Shown here piece after piece: positions 34,901-44,200 of a DNA stretch of 64,000 nucleotides (its first letter is position 1; each line of letters begins with the position of its first letter). The position numbers and the translations under genes were made by a program. The notes beneath the pieces were generated by a model. It did no database searches. It worked only from the letters and a program-made list of their open reading frames with translations, and had not been told where the DNA came from. Source of the DNA: CAXBES01 sp963974915 (GTDB lineage: Bacteria; Bacteroidota; Bacteroidia; Flavobacteriales; Flavobacteriaceae); assembly GCA_963974915.1 (NCBI GenBank), contig CAXBES010000011.1, positions 62,001-126,000 on the forward strand, written 5' to 3'.

Positions 34901-35923
34901 ATGAACGAAAATTTGGATCCTACCGGGGAACAATTGACACCCCAAGACCTCGACCTTGAAAAAAAACTACGACCGTTAACTTTCGACGATTTCACAGGGC
35001 AGGATCAGGCTTTGGAAAATCTCCAAATATTTGTTCAGGCGGCGAATCTACGCGACGAGGCTTTAGATCACACATTATTTCACGGTCCTCCGGGTTTGGG
35101 TAAAACCACGCTGGCTCATATCCTGGCGAATGAATTAGAAGTAGGAATTAAAGTAACATCCGGTCCCGTTCTGGATAAACCGGGTGACCTTGCAGGGTTA
35201 TTAACGAACCTCGATGAGAGAGATGTCCTTTTTATTGATGAAATTCATCGTTTAAGTCCGATAGTCGAAGAATACCTCTACTCTGCAATGGAAGACTATA
35301 AGATCGATATAATGATCGAATCCGGTCCCAATGCACGTTCGGTTCAAATTAACCTGGCACCTTTCACCTTGGTTGGTGCAACAACTAGGTCCGGACTCTT
35401 AACGGCTCCAATGAGAGCCCGTTTTGGAATTTCCTCTCGATTACAATATTATTCAACCGAGCTGCTTACAACCATAGTGCAGCGAAGTGCAGGGATTCTT
35501 AATGTCCCTATATCTATGGAAGCCGCAATAGAAATAGCAGGAAGAAGTAGAGGTACACCACGAATCGCCAATGCACTTCTAAGACGGGTTCGTGATTTCG
35601 CTCAGATTAAAGGCGATGGTAATATTAATATCGATATTGCAAGGTTTGGATTAAAAGCACTTAATGTAGATGCGCATGGCCTTGATGAAATGGATAATAA
35701 AATTCTTATCACTATTATCGATAAATTTAAAGGAGGCCCGGTTGGAATAACTACTATTGCAACGGCGGTTTCTGAAAGTACTGAGACAATTGAAGAGGTT
35801 TACGAGCCTTTCCTTATTCAACAGGGATTTATTATGAGAACACCCAGAGGCCGTGAAGTGACCGAAGCTGCGTATAAACATCTGGGCAGACTCAAAGGAC
35901 CTAGCCAAGGGGGCTTGTTTTAA
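34901..35923 (+). CDS. ruvB: Holliday junction DNA helicase RuvB
   Basis: 340 residues from MNENLDPTGEQLTP; the in-frame TTG at 34886 is inside the promoter. AAA+ ATPase with Walker A GPPGLGKTT at 62-70, Walker B with DEIH at 113-116 and the sensor stretch LVGATTRSGLLTAPMRARFG. The C-terminal winged helix ends with FIMRTPRGREVTEAAYKHLG. RuvB hexamers drive branch migration with RuvA, whose gene lies 4.7 kb downstream on the same strand. Confidence 0.97.
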   Translation: MNENLDPTGEQLTPQDLDLEKKLRPLTFDDFTGQDQALENLQIFVQAANLRDEALDHTLFHGPPGLGKTTLAHILANELEVGIKVTSGPVLDKPGDLAGLLTNLDERDVLFIDEIHRLSPIVEEYLYSAMEDYKIDIMIESGPNARSVQINLAPFTLVGATTRSGLLTAPMRARFGISSRLQYYSTELLTTIVQRSAGILNVPISMEAAIEIAGRSRGTPRIANALLRRVRDFAQIKGDGNINIDIARFGLKALNVDAHGLDEMDNKILITIIDKFKGGPVGITTIATAVSESTETIEEVYEPFLIQQGFIMRTPRGREVTEAAYKHLGRLKGPSQGGLF

Positions 35924-35924
35924 G

Positions 35925-37253
35925 ATGGAAGAAATTAAAATTCCTACTGTCTCCGTTTTCCGATTTATTGGGAACTCCATACGAATCTTAAAGAATCCAC
36001 TTCCTTTTCACCATCAAAATTTTGAAACCCTGGGTGATACCTTCAGATTGCACTTAGGTTTCGGCTCTTATGTTTACTTCTCACGCGATGCGGAACTTGC
36101 GCAGTATGCACTTCAGAAGAACCAAAAAAACTACACAAAATCGAAGATCCAGACAAAAGATCTTGCCAAATATGTAGGTTATGGATTGCTTACCGCCGAA
36201 GGTGCGCATTGGCAAAGGCAACGCAAGATGATCCAGCCTGCATTCCATAAAAAACAGTTGGTGACCTTACTCGATAAGGTTCAGGATGCAATTTCTACCG
36301 AGCTGGACAAAATCACCACCGAAACTCCCATCGATATATTTCCCATCTTTAACGATCTTGCATTTAAGACAGTTGTTAAATCTCTTTTCAGTAATGCAGT
36401 TAGTGAAGAAAAAATCCAACGTCTTCAGTATATTACTGAAGCAGCTCAAAAAATGTTGGTCAGGGAGTTAAGGCAACCCTACTTTCACTGGTGGTTTCGT
36501 ATAAGCGGAACTTTAAAAAAGCATATAGACCTTACGATAGAAGCCCGAGACATCTTACGTCATCTAATTCATACACGCCAAAACAGTAAAGAAAGACAGG
36601 ATGACCTTTTAGATATGTTACTGGATGCAAAATATGAAGACGGAAGCAGTATGACCGAACAGCAATTGATAGATGAGATTCTAATTCTTTTTACCGCAGG
36701 TCATGAAACTACTTCTAATGCATTAACTTTTACCTGCGAATTATTGGCACGCCACCCCAATGATCAGGAAAAGATATACGCTGAAGTATTAAAGGCGTCA
36801 AACCAAACGTCTACTCCCATGGAATTTATCTCTGCTTGTGAATACACAAAACAGGTCATTGAAGAATCCATGAGGCTCTATCCCCCTGCCTACTTTATAG
36901 ACAGGTTGAATTTAGAAGAAGACTTTTTTAAACAGATGAGAATTCCAAAAGGCTCTAACCTGCTGTTCTCCATTCATGAAATACATAAACATACCGCTTT
37001 TTGGGAAGACCCTACCTCTTTTAAACCAGAGCGTTTTGCCGAAAATACCCTTAAATACTCAGCGTATTATTATCCTTTTGGTGCAGGACCAAGAATGTGT
37101 ATTGGAAACAATTTTGCCATGTACGAAATGATTCTAACAATTGCGGATCTGGTACTTCGTTTTAAAATAGAACCTAAAAACACCCCAATTGAGATACTGC
37201 CCTTGATTACATTAAAACCAAAAAATGCAATTTTAACCTTTCAGAAGAGATAA
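35925..37253 (+). CDS. Cytochrome P450
   Basis: 442 residues. The oxygen-binding I-helix motif AGHETTS is at 258-264, the K-helix ExxR at 314-317 (ESMR), and the heme-binding loop FGAGPRMCIG at 385-394 with the thiolate ligand C392. No signal peptide or membrane anchor, so it is a soluble bacterial P450. The substrate is unknown; the sequence resembles fatty-acid or CYP102-like heads in motif style, but no reductase domain is fused and no ferredoxin gene is near. The ATG lies 1 nt after the ruvB stop, so they are co-transcribed. Confidence 0.93.
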   Translation: MEEIKIPTVSVFRFIGNSIRILKNPLPFHHQNFETLGDTFRLHLGFGSYVYFSRDAELAQYALQKNQKNYTKSKIQTKDLAKYVGYGLLTAEGAHWQRQRKMIQPAFHKKQLVTLLDKVQDAISTELDKITTETPIDIFPIFNDLAFKTVVKSLFSNAVSEEKIQRLQYITEAAQKMLVRELRQPYFHWWFRISGTLKKHIDLTIEARDILRHLIHTRQNSKERQDDLLDMLLDAKYEDGSSMTEQQLIDEILILFTAGHETTSNALTFTCELLARHPNDQEKIYAEVLKASNQTSTPMEFISACEYTKQVIEESMRLYPPAYFIDRLNLEEDFFKQMRIPKGSNLLFSIHEIHKHTAFWEDPTSFKPERFAENTLKYSAYYYPFGAGPRMCIGNNFAMYEMILTIADLVLRFKIEPKNTPIEILPLITLKPKNAILTFQKR

Positions 37254-37279
37254 TTCAAAATATAGTATAGAAGCTAATA

Positions 37280-38206
37280 ATGAAAAGCTCGCCAAGTAAA
37301 TACACCAATCTAATTAAAAACGAAGCCAAACGCTTGGGGTTTATGTCATGCGGAATTAGCAAAGCCGGATTCTTAGAAGAGGAAGCACCCCGTCTGGAAA
37401 AATGGCTAAAAAACGACATGCACGGGGAGATGGGCTATATGGAAAATTACTTCGACAAGCGTCTTGATCCAACCAAATTAGTGCCCGGTTCTAAAAGTGT
37501 TGTTTCATTGTTACTTAATTATTATCCTTCGGAAACGCAAACCGAAGACGCCTACAAATTGTCTAAATATGCCTTCGGAACAGATTATCATTTTGTGATC
37601 AAGGACAAACTGAAGCAATTGTTGGCGTTTATTTCTGAAGAGATAGGTGATGTGCACGGACGAGCTTTCGTAGATTCTGCTCCTGTTTTAGATAAGGCCT
37701 GGGCGGCCAAAAGTGGTTTGGGGTGGATGGGAAAACACTCAAATCTCCTCACAAAGCAAACCGGCTCATTCTATTTTATAGCCGAATTGATTATTGATCT
37801 CGAACTGGAATACGACACTCCGGTGACCGATCACTGTGGCTCGTGTACAGCATGTATAGATGCCTGCCCAACACAAGCCATCGTAGAGCCTTATGTTGTG
37901 GATGGAAGTAAATGTATTTCTTATTTTACAATTGAGTTAAAAGATGCGATTCCCGAGAGTTTTAAAGGAAAAATGGACGAATGGATGTTTGGCTGTGATG
38001 TTTGTCAGGATGTTTGTCCGTGGAACCGATTTAGTAAAGCACATAGTGAGCCACTCTTTGATCCACATCCCGAATTACTGTCAATGACCAAAAAAGATTG
38101 GGAAGAGATCACAGAATCTGTTTTTAAGGACCTATTTAAGAATAGTGCCGTGAAACGGACTAAGTTTTCCGGACTTAAAAGGAACATAAACTTCTTAAAA
38201 GATTAA
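37280..38206 (+). CDS. queG: Epoxyqueuosine reductase QueG
   Basis: 308 residues. It performs the last step of queuosine formation in tRNA, reducing epoxyqueuosine to queuosine with cobalamin and two 4Fe-4S clusters. Seen: VDSAPVLDK with the likely catalytic D132, cluster ligands C186, C189, C192 (CGSCTAC) and C196, then C212, C239, C242 and C246 (CDVCQDVCP). Length is typical of the short form without HEAT repeats. It lies 26 nt after the P450 gene. Confidence 0.95.
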   Translation: MKSSPSKYTNLIKNEAKRLGFMSCGISKAGFLEEEAPRLEKWLKNDMHGEMGYMENYFDKRLDPTKLVPGSKSVVSLLLNYYPSETQTEDAYKLSKYAFGTDYHFVIKDKLKQLLAFISEEIGDVHGRAFVDSAPVLDKAWAAKSGLGWMGKHSNLLTKQTGSFYFIAELIIDLELEYDTPVTDHCGSCTACIDACPTQAIVEPYVVDGSKCISYFTIELKDAIPESFKGKMDEWMFGCDVCQDVCPWNRFSKAHSEPLFDPHPELLSMTKKDWEEITESVFKDLFKNSAVKRTKFSGLKRNINFLKD

Positions 38207-38238
38207 CGCCTAATATTTCTTCATTATCGCTATCCTTC

Positions 38239-38246
38239 TATCTTTG
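38239..38246 (+). promoter_or_regulatory. Possible -7 box of maeB
   Basis: TATCTTTG matches TAnnTTTG 21 nt before the maeB ATG. No good -33 TTG is present. Confidence 0.4.
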
Positions 38247-38267
38247 TAAGTAGATTATTTATTCTCT

Positions 38268-40562
38268 ATGAGCAAACAAAGCAAACGTCGCGAGGCCTTA
38301 TTATATCATGCAAAACCAAAACCCGGAAAGATTCAGGTTGTGCCAACTAAAAAATATGCAACACAAAGAGATCTTTCGTTAGCGTATTCTCCGGGAGTTG
38401 CAGAGCCATGTCTGGAAATAGAAAAAGACGTAAAAAATGTTTATAAGTATACCGCCAAAGGTAACTTGGTTGCCGTAATATCGAATGGTACGGCGGTTCT
38501 GGGTCTGGGAAATATTGGTCCGGAAGCCTCAAAGCCGGTAATGGAAGGTAAGGGACTGCTTTTTAAAATATTTGCCGATATCGATGTGTTTGATATTGAA
38601 GTTGACACTGAAGATGTCGATAAATTTGTTGAAACCGTAAAGAATATCGCCCCTACTTTCGGAGGAATCAATCTTGAAGATATTAAGGCACCCGAGGCGT
38701 TCGAAATAGAACGACGCCTTAAGGACGAACTTAATATTCCGGTCATGCACGATGATCAACACGGTACTGCGATTATTTCGGCAGCGGCTTTACTTAATGC
38801 CTTAGAAATTGTAAATAAAAAAATAGAAGAGGTCTCGATCGTTATTAGTGGTGCAGGTGCAGCAGCAGTATCTTGTACACGTTTGTATAAGGCATTTGGC
38901 GCAAAAGCTGAAAACATTGTGATGTTAGATAGTACCGGCGTAATTAGAGTTGATCGCGACGGACTTTCCGAAGAAAAAAAGGAATTTGCTACTCATAGAA
39001 CGATTAATACTTTGGATGAGGCTATGCAGGATGCAGATGTTTTTGTAGGTCTTTCTATTGCAGATATCGTCACTCCTAATATGTTACTTAGCATGGCAAA
39101 TCAACCCATTGTGTTTGCTATGGCCAATCCTAATCCGGAGATAGAATACGATCTTGCCATAAAAACCAGAAAGGATATAATTATGGCTACTGGTCGCAGT
39201 GATCATCCTAATCAGGTAAATAATGTTCTCGGCTTCCCATTCATTTTTCGTGGAGCATTAGATGTTAGGGCAACAAAGATTAATGAAGCTATGAAGATGG
39301 CAGCTGTTAATGCGCTGGCTGCTCTTGCAAAAGAACCGGTTCCGGAACAGGTAAATATAGCCTATGGTGAGACAAAGTTGAACTTTGGAAAGGAATATAT
39401 CATACCTAAACCTTTTGACCCGAGATTGATCGCTACAGTTCCTCCGGCAGTTGCGAAGGCTGCTATGGAAAGTGGTGTTGCTACCGAAGAAATTACCGAT
39501 TGGGAAAAATATAAGGATGAGCTGTATGAGCGAATGGGTAGCGACAACAAGATTATAAGACTCCTCGTAAACCGTGCTAAGACCAATCCGAAGAAGATCG
39601 TTTTTGCCGAAGCAGATCATTTAGATGTATTGAAAGCTGCGCAGATAGTTTATGAGGAAGGTATTGGAATCCCTATTTTATTAGGGCGTAAGGATATTAT
39701 TTTAGAACTGATGAATCAGATAGATTTCGATTCAGATCTTGAGATAATTGATCCAAAGAGTGATGAGCAAACTGAAAAACTGAATTCCTATGCTGAAACA
39801 TTTTGGAAAAGCAGAAGACGTCATGGAATAACCTTGTACTCTGCTCAAAAAGTTATGCGCGAACGCAATTACTTTGCTGCTATGATGGTAATGGGCGGGG
39901 ATGCCGATGCGATGATCTCCGGATATTCCAGATCATATCCTTCGGTGGTAAGACCGGTTCTCGAAACAATTGGGCGATTTGAAGGTGTTAGTAAGGTGGC
40001 TACAACCAACTTAATGTTAACAAAGCGGGGACCGTTGTTTCTTTCCGATACATCCATAAATATTGACCCATCAGCTAAGGAGTTGGCAAAGATTGCGCAG
40101 ATGACCAATTACACCATGAAGATGTTTGGTTTAGAGCCAATAATCGCGATGATTTCTTATGCGAATTTTGGATCTTCAAAAGATCCACATGCGACTAAAG
40201 TACAGGAGGCGGTAGAATTATTGCATAAGAGTAATCCCGATATGATCGTCGATGGAGAGATACAAACAGACTTTGCATTAAATCCGGATATGCTAAAAGA
40301 GAAGTTCCCGTTTTCGAAGCTTGCCGGGAGAAAAGTGAATGCTTTAATTTTTCCAAATCTAGATTCGGCAAATAGTAATTACAAATTATTAAAAGAGCTT
40401 AACAACGTTGAATCTATTGGTCCAATAATGTTGGGAATGAAAAAGCCGGTACACATATTACAGTTGGGTGCTAGTGTTGAGGAAATAGTGAATATGGCGG
40501 CAGTTGCCGTTGTAGATGCACAACAAAAAGAAAAACGAGAAAGAGAACAATCTAAAAGGTAG
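38268..40562 (+). CDS. maeB: NADP-dependent malic enzyme with phosphotransacetylase-like C-terminal domain
   Basis: 764 residues, typical of MaeB. The N-terminal malic enzyme domain (1 to about 425) has YSPGVAEPC, MHDDQHGTAIISAAALLNAL and the nucleotide-binding VISGAGAAAVSC. It converts malate to pyruvate and CO2, giving NADPH. The C-terminal part (about 430-764) resembles phosphate acetyltransferase, with VVRPVLETIGR and ANSNYKLLKEL, and in this family is regulatory rather than catalytic, binding acetyl-CoA. It has its own probable promoter; ruvA follows 85 nt later. Confidence 0.95.
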   Translation: MSKQSKRREALLYHAKPKPGKIQVVPTKKYATQRDLSLAYSPGVAEPCLEIEKDVKNVYKYTAKGNLVAVISNGTAVLGLGNIGPEASKPVMEGKGLLFKIFADIDVFDIEVDTEDVDKFVETVKNIAPTFGGINLEDIKAPEAFEIERRLKDELNIPVMHDDQHGTAIISAAALLNALEIVNKKIEEVSIVISGAGAAAVSCTRLYKAFGAKAENIVMLDSTGVIRVDRDGLSEEKKEFATHRTINTLDEAMQDADVFVGLSIADIVTPNMLLSMANQPIVFAMANPNPEIEYDLAIKTRKDIIMATGRSDHPNQVNNVLGFPFIFRGALDVRATKINEAMKMAAVNALAALAKEPVPEQVNIAYGETKLNFGKEYIIPKPFDPRLIATVPPAVAKAAMESGVATEEITDWEKYKDELYERMGSDNKIIRLLVNRAKTNPKKIVFAEADHLDVLKAAQIVYEEGIGIPILLGRKDIILELMNQIDFDSDLEIIDPKSDEQTEKLNSYAETFWKSRRRHGITLYSAQKVMRERNYFAAMMVMGGDADAMISGYSRSYPSVVRPVLETIGRFEGVSKVATTNLMLTKRGPLFLSDTSINIDPSAKELAKIAQMTNYTMKMFGLEPIIAMISYANFGSSKDPHATKVQEAVELLHKSNPDMIVDGEIQTDFALNPDMLKEKFPFSKLAGRKVNALIFPNLDSANSNYKLLKELNNVESIGPIMLGMKKPVHILQLGASVEEIVNMAAVAVVDAQQKEKREREQSKR

Positions 40563-40616
40563 GCTTTAGCATGCTATTTTCATATTTTCTACAATGGTCG
40601 CTCGAAATAATTATGC

Positions 40617-40624
40617 TATATTTG
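40617..40624 (+). promoter_or_regulatory. Possible -7 box of ruvA-sprA
   Basis: TATATTTG matches TAnnTTTG 23 nt before the ruvA ATG at 40648. No clean -33 element is visible. Confidence 0.45.
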
Positions 40625-40647
40625 AGCCTTTAACTTTTAAGGAGCGA

Positions 40648-41229
40648 ATGATAACCCATATACAGGGCAGACTAGTAGAAAAAAATCCAACCGATGTAGT
40701 GATAGATTGTAATGGAATAGGTTATTTCATTAATATATCTCTGCATACATTTTCAAAGTTACCGGATGGCGAAAATGTGAAGTTGTTTACACATTTGCAA
40801 ATAAAGGAAGATTCTCATACTTTATACGGATTTTCGGGGCTTGCAGAACGTGAAATATTTAGACTGTTGCTTTCTGTTTCCGGTGTTGGTGCAAGTACAG
40901 CGAGAACTATGTTATCATCTCTTACACCGCAACAGGTTACCGAAGCAATTGCTTCAGACGATGTTGCTACGATACAATCGGTTAAGGGAATTGGCTCTAA
41001 AACGGCACAACGAGTGCTTTTAGATTTAAAAGATAAAATTTTAAAAGTGTATGGTTTGGAGGATGTTTCTGCCTCTTCAAGCAATACGAATAAAAATGAA
41101 GCGTTATCTGCTTTGGAGACATTGGGCTTTGCTCGTAAACAAGCAGAAAAAGTTTGCGATAAAATTGTGAAAGAGGATCCGCAAGCTTCGGTTGAAACGA
41201 TCATTAAACAAGCTTTAAAAAATTTGTAA
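40648..41229 (+). CDS. ruvA: Holliday junction DNA helicase subunit RuvA
   Basis: 193 residues from MITHIQGRLVEK, the canonical RuvA N-terminus; the upstream in-frame start at 40594 overlaps the promoter and is rejected. N-terminal OB domain with LYGFSGLAEREIFRLLLSVSGVG, two helix-hairpin-helix motifs (SVSGVGASTA and SVKGIGSKTAQR) and a C-terminal domain III (EALSALETLGF) that contacts RuvB. It binds the four-way junction. It is followed after 3 nt by sprA, suggesting co-transcription of a DNA repair and a secretion gene. Confidence 0.96.
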   Translation: MITHIQGRLVEKNPTDVVIDCNGIGYFINISLHTFSKLPDGENVKLFTHLQIKEDSHTLYGFSGLAEREIFRLLLSVSGVGASTARTMLSSLTPQQVTEAIASDDVATIQSVKGIGSKTAQRVLLDLKDKILKVYGLEDVSASSSNTNKNEALSALETLGFARKQAEKVCDKIVKEDPQASVETIIKQALKNL

Positions 41230-41232
41230 AAA

Positions 41233-44200
41233 TTGGGTGCAAAAAATTACGTTTATAACAACAGCCTTTTTAGGTTTATATTCATTTTAAGTATTGTTTT
41301 TGGAAGCCTCACTTCGGTACAGGCGCAGGATTCTACAGCGACAGGTTCTTCAATGGGACGTATAGACCTCCCGGAACCAACTAGTATTACAGACCTCTAT
41401 ACTTACGATCCTGTTACCGATAGATATATTTACACCAAGGCTTTAGGGAATTTCAATATTACATACCCTGTAATTTTAACTCCGGAAGAGTACCAGAATT
41501 TGATTCTGAAAGAACAAATGAAGGAATACTTCAAGGACAAGATCGATGCGGCAGATGGCCGTAAGGAAGGTTCAGAAGAAAAGCAAAAGAATTTATTGCC
41601 TACGTTCTACGTTAATTCCAGTTTTTTTGAAACTGTTTTTGGAGGAAATACAATAGAAGTTATCCCACAGGGTAGCGTTGAAATGGATCTAGGTGTTTTA
41701 TACACAAAACAGGACAATCCGTCGTTTTCACCCAGAAACAGAAGTAATACGTCATTCGATTTCGATCAGCGAATTAGTTTGAGCCTGCTTGGTAAAGTGG
41801 GAGAAAGACTACAGGTCACGGCGAATTACGATACACAATCAACTTTCGATTTTCAGAACCAGATCAAATTAGAATACACTCCTACCGAAGATGATATAAT
41901 TAGAAAGATCGAAGTAGGTAATGTGAGTATGCCATTAAATAGTTCGCTTATTCAGGGAGCTCAGAGTTTATTTGGTGTAAAAACACAACTACAGTTTGGT
42001 AAAACGACTATTACAGGAGTTTTTTCTGAACAAAAATCGGAAACCCGTACTGTCGTTGCCGAAGGTGGAGCAACCGTTACAGATTATGAGCTTTTTGCTT
42101 TAGAGTACGACGATAACCGCCACTTCTTTTTGGCCCATTACTTTAGAGATAATTACGACAGGGTGATAGAGAGGTACCCATTTATAAATTCGAACGTACA
42201 GGTTACTAGAATGGAGGTTTGGATCACAAACACCAGCAATAGAACCGACAATGTTCGAAATATTGTAGCTATTCAGGATATTGGTGAATCTGATCCTACG
42301 AACATAGGGCTGGATTTCCCTCCGGGAGGTTTTATAAACAAGCCGAGATCTTCATTCCCGGACAATTCAAACAACGATTTCAATCCCTTCGGAATAAACG
42401 GTGGGGAACCTTCTATTTTAAACGAAGCGATTCGGGATGTTGCGACTGTGCAAGCAGGTTTTGGTGGTGTGCAGGTAAACGATGGAACCGATTTTGTAAC
42501 GTTGGAAAACGCGCGGAAACTACAACCAAATGAATATCAACTAAATTCTCAATTGGGTTATATTTCATTGAATCAACGTCTAAGTAACGATGAAGTACTT
42601 GGGGTTGCATTTCAGTTTACGGTAAATGGTCAGGTGTACCAAGTGGGAGAATTTTCAACAGATGGGGTAGAAGCTTCGGGAGGAGAAATTCCTAATCCGG
42701 ACCCTAACGAACCACCACAACAAGGATTAGCACAAAATCTAGTTGTAAAACTTCTTAAAAGTAATATTACAAGTGTTGAAGAGCCGGTATGGGACCTTAT
42801 GATGAAGAATATCTATCCTTTGGGGGCTTTCCAGCTTGAACAAGAAGATTTCAGATTAAATATTTTATATACAGATCCATCGCCGTTAAACTACATTTCA
42901 CCAGTAGAGGGTCAGCCGTTTCCCGATCCGGATCCATCAGATCCAAACGATGTGGATATTGCCGATGCAACCTTACTCCGGGTCTTTAATTTAGACAGGC
43001 TGAATTTTAACAATGATCCCCAACAAGGAGGAGACGGATTTTTCGATTTTTTGCCGGGGGTTACGGTAGATACACAAAACGGGCGAATTATATTTACCAG
43101 TGTTGAACCTTTTGGGGAGTATTTATTTAAAGAATTAGACAATACTCCAAATAGTGGTCCGGAGATGTATTCGAACCGTGATACCTATAACGAAAACCAG
43201 AAAAGATACGTATTCGATAAGCTTTATTCTTCTACTAAAACGCAGGCAGAGCAACTACAAAGTGATAAGAACAAGTTTCAGTTAAAAGGTACGTACAAAT
43301 CAACCGGAGCCGATGGTATTCCAATTGGAGCATTCAATATTCCTCAAGGTTCGGTTACTGTTACCGCCGGAGGAAGAGTGCTGGCAGAAGGGGTAGATTA
43401 TACAGTTAATTATCAATTGGGAAGGGTTCAGATCTTAGATCCTGCATTGTTAAATTCTAATACACCAATTGAAATAACCACCGAGAATAATACATTATTC
43501 GGACAGCAAACAAAACGTTTTACGGGATTAAACGTCGAGCATCAGTTTAGTGAGAAATTCCTTATTGGAGCGACTTATTTAAACCTAAATGAGCGTCCGT
43601 TGACACAAAAATCAACTTATAATGTTGAGCCTATTAACAATACCATCTTCGGAATAAATGCAAATTATTCTACAGAGGTTCCGTTCTTAACCAGATTAGT
43701 GAATAAGTTACCTAACATAGACACCGATGTAGAGTCTAATCTATCGGTGCGGGGTGAATTCGCTTATTTAATGCCGGGAGCACCAAAAGTTTCAGATTTT
43801 AATGGAAAAACTACGGTGTATGTTGATGATTTTGAAGGCTCTCAAACCGAATTGGATATTAGTGCTCCTACCACATGGTTTTTAGGAAGTACACCAAGAG
43901 GTTTTGGTGGAGAGTTAGGGAATAGTATGCTGGAGTATAATTACAGGCGTGGTAAATTGAACTGGTACACTATTGATCCTATATTTTTTAGTAGTCAGCG
44001 TCCCGACGGAATAACTGATGCCGATCTTTCTTCGCCATTCACACGTAGAGTTTTCAGAGATGAGATTTTTCCGAATCAGGATATTATCCAGGGGCAAACT
44101 CAGGCATTATTTACATTAGATCTATCATTTTATCCTTCCGAAAGAGGAGAATACAACTACAATCCGGCAGCAGCCGGTGGAAATACAATTCCAAATCCGG

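Noticed and set aside
40568..40577. Palindrome TAGCATGCTA after maeB as a terminator or operator
   Set aside because: It has no loop and no T run, is only 10 bp long, and occurs once; nothing else supports it.
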